The position numbers were made by a program, and so were the translations under genes. Below the pieces are notes generated by a model that made no database searches, had not been told where the DNA came from, and worked only from the letters and a program-made list of their open reading frames with translations. From contig JAJOJL010000040.1 in the NCBI GenBank assembly GCA_021208645.1, forward strand, positions 1 through 64,000: a DNA stretch of 64,000 bases, in the 5' to 3' direction. Shown piece after piece: positions 63,635-64,000 of the stretch. Source of the stretch: Bacillus sp. (in: firmicutes) (GTDB lineage: Bacteria; Bacillota; Bacilli; Bacillales; Salisediminibacteriaceae). Position 1 is the first letter of the stretch; every line of letters starts with the position of its first letter.

Positions 63635-64000
63635 ATGAAAGGTAATCTATTGCTTCTTAGTTTAAAAAGTTTGTTCCTGGTTTTAATGCTCCTCCTATTT
63701 TCCGGTTGTGAAATTAATATTCATACAGGGAGCGAATCGACGGAAGAGAATACAGAAGAGCAAGCTGGAGAAGACGACAGTAATGGTGCTACCGGTGAGA
63801 ATAATATAAACGGTGGGACAGAAGAGGATCCAACAGAAGAAACAGAGGAAAATGACATAGGGGATGGAACAGAGGAAGATGGTAACGGTGACGAAAATAA
63901 TGGCGATGGAACAAGCAATAACAATGGCGGTTCCAATAATCAAGGTAGTGACGATCAAGATACGGATTATAATGTATTAGCCTATTTTCCATTGGCTACA
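63635..64000 (+). CDS. Lipoprotein with acidic low-complexity linker, truncated at window end
   Basis: The ATG at 63635 follows GGGGTGAGAGG. The signal peptide ends in a lipobox with Cys25 (LLFSGC), followed by about 85 residues rich in Glu, Asp, Asn, Gly and Thr (for example GTEEDGNGDENNGDGTS). The frame continues without a stop to base 64000 (122 codons), ending in a more ordered stretch (YNVLAYFPLAT). Such linkers space a lipid anchor from a domain beyond the window. The domain cannot be named. Confidence 0.7.
   Translation, partial: MKGNLLLLSLKSLFLVLMLLLFSGCEINIHTGSESTEENTEEQAGEDDSNGATGENNINGGTEEDPTEETEENDIGDGTEEDGNGDENNGDGTSNNNGGSNNQGSDDQDTDYNVLAYFPLAT

Noticed and set aside
63695-63992. 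Minus-strand frames opposite the terminal lipoprotein
   Set aside because: They arise from the acidic low-complexity repeat read backwards; the plus strand has a signal peptide, lipobox and Shine-Dalgarno.

Overview
The window looks like chromosomal DNA of an endospore-forming, low-GC Bacillaceae bacterium. Spore-coat proteins (CotX, CotW-like, CotF-like), a GerM-domain lipoprotein and a YteA-like protein point to a spore former. Shine-Dalgarno sites are strong (GGAGG, AAGGAG), promoters are SigA-like, and intergenic DNA is AT-rich. No rRNA, tRNA, CRISPR array, prophage or intact insertion sequence was seen.

Layout: 1-3.9 kb, a divergent GbsR-type regulator and the opuAA-AB-AC glycine-betaine importer. 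4.2-11.7 kb, an ABC-2 exporter, small membrane proteins, a DUF4097 protein, an ion-channel-like protein, a GerM lipoprotein and a flavin reductase. 11.8-14.3 kb, cadC-cadA cadmium/zinc efflux. 14.7-18.2 kb, a two-component system with a methyltransferase. 18.5-24.4 kb, csaA, a BCCT osmolyte transporter, a cold-shock protein and coat genes. 24.6-31.5 kb, the complete Leloir pathway (galK-galE-galT) with a ROK regulator, followed by phosphoglucomutase pgcA. 32-35.9 kb, dps, an acetyltransferase, a LysR regulator and a LOG-family enzyme. 35.9-40 kb, the arsenic operon arsR-acr3-arsC-arsD-arsA. 40-44.6 kb, yteA, coat genes, a CorC-type protein and a thioredoxin-like protein. 44.7-47.3 kb, a B12-dependent radical SAM protein and a PmtA-like methyltransferase. 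47.8-50.4 kb, cydA-cydB and a CydS-like small subunit. 51-54.5 kb, the tungstate importer tupABC with its own regulator. 55-59.8 kb, DoxX, then an orphan regulator with cydD-cydC. 59.9-64 kb, an MFS exporter, an HD hydrolase, a membrane protein and a truncated lipoprotein gene.

The genes form a stress and respiration toolkit: osmoprotection (opuA, BCCT), metal and metalloid resistance (cad, ars), oxidative stress (dps with a PerR-like box), bd-oxidase respiration with its CydDC assembly exporter, and tungstate supply.

Three things stand out. (1) The first metal-binding Cys codon of CadA is TGA, with a small hairpin just downstream, so selenocysteine is worth testing. (2) An approximately 84-bp structured element occurs three times with compensatory base changes in its stems. 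(3) Four intergenic arrays of unrelated, degenerate repeats share a period of about 51-52 bp. As a caution, at least 13 genes carry single-base frameshifts, many in homopolymers of 5-8 A/T, which suggests indel errors in the assembly; those genes are probably intact in the organism.
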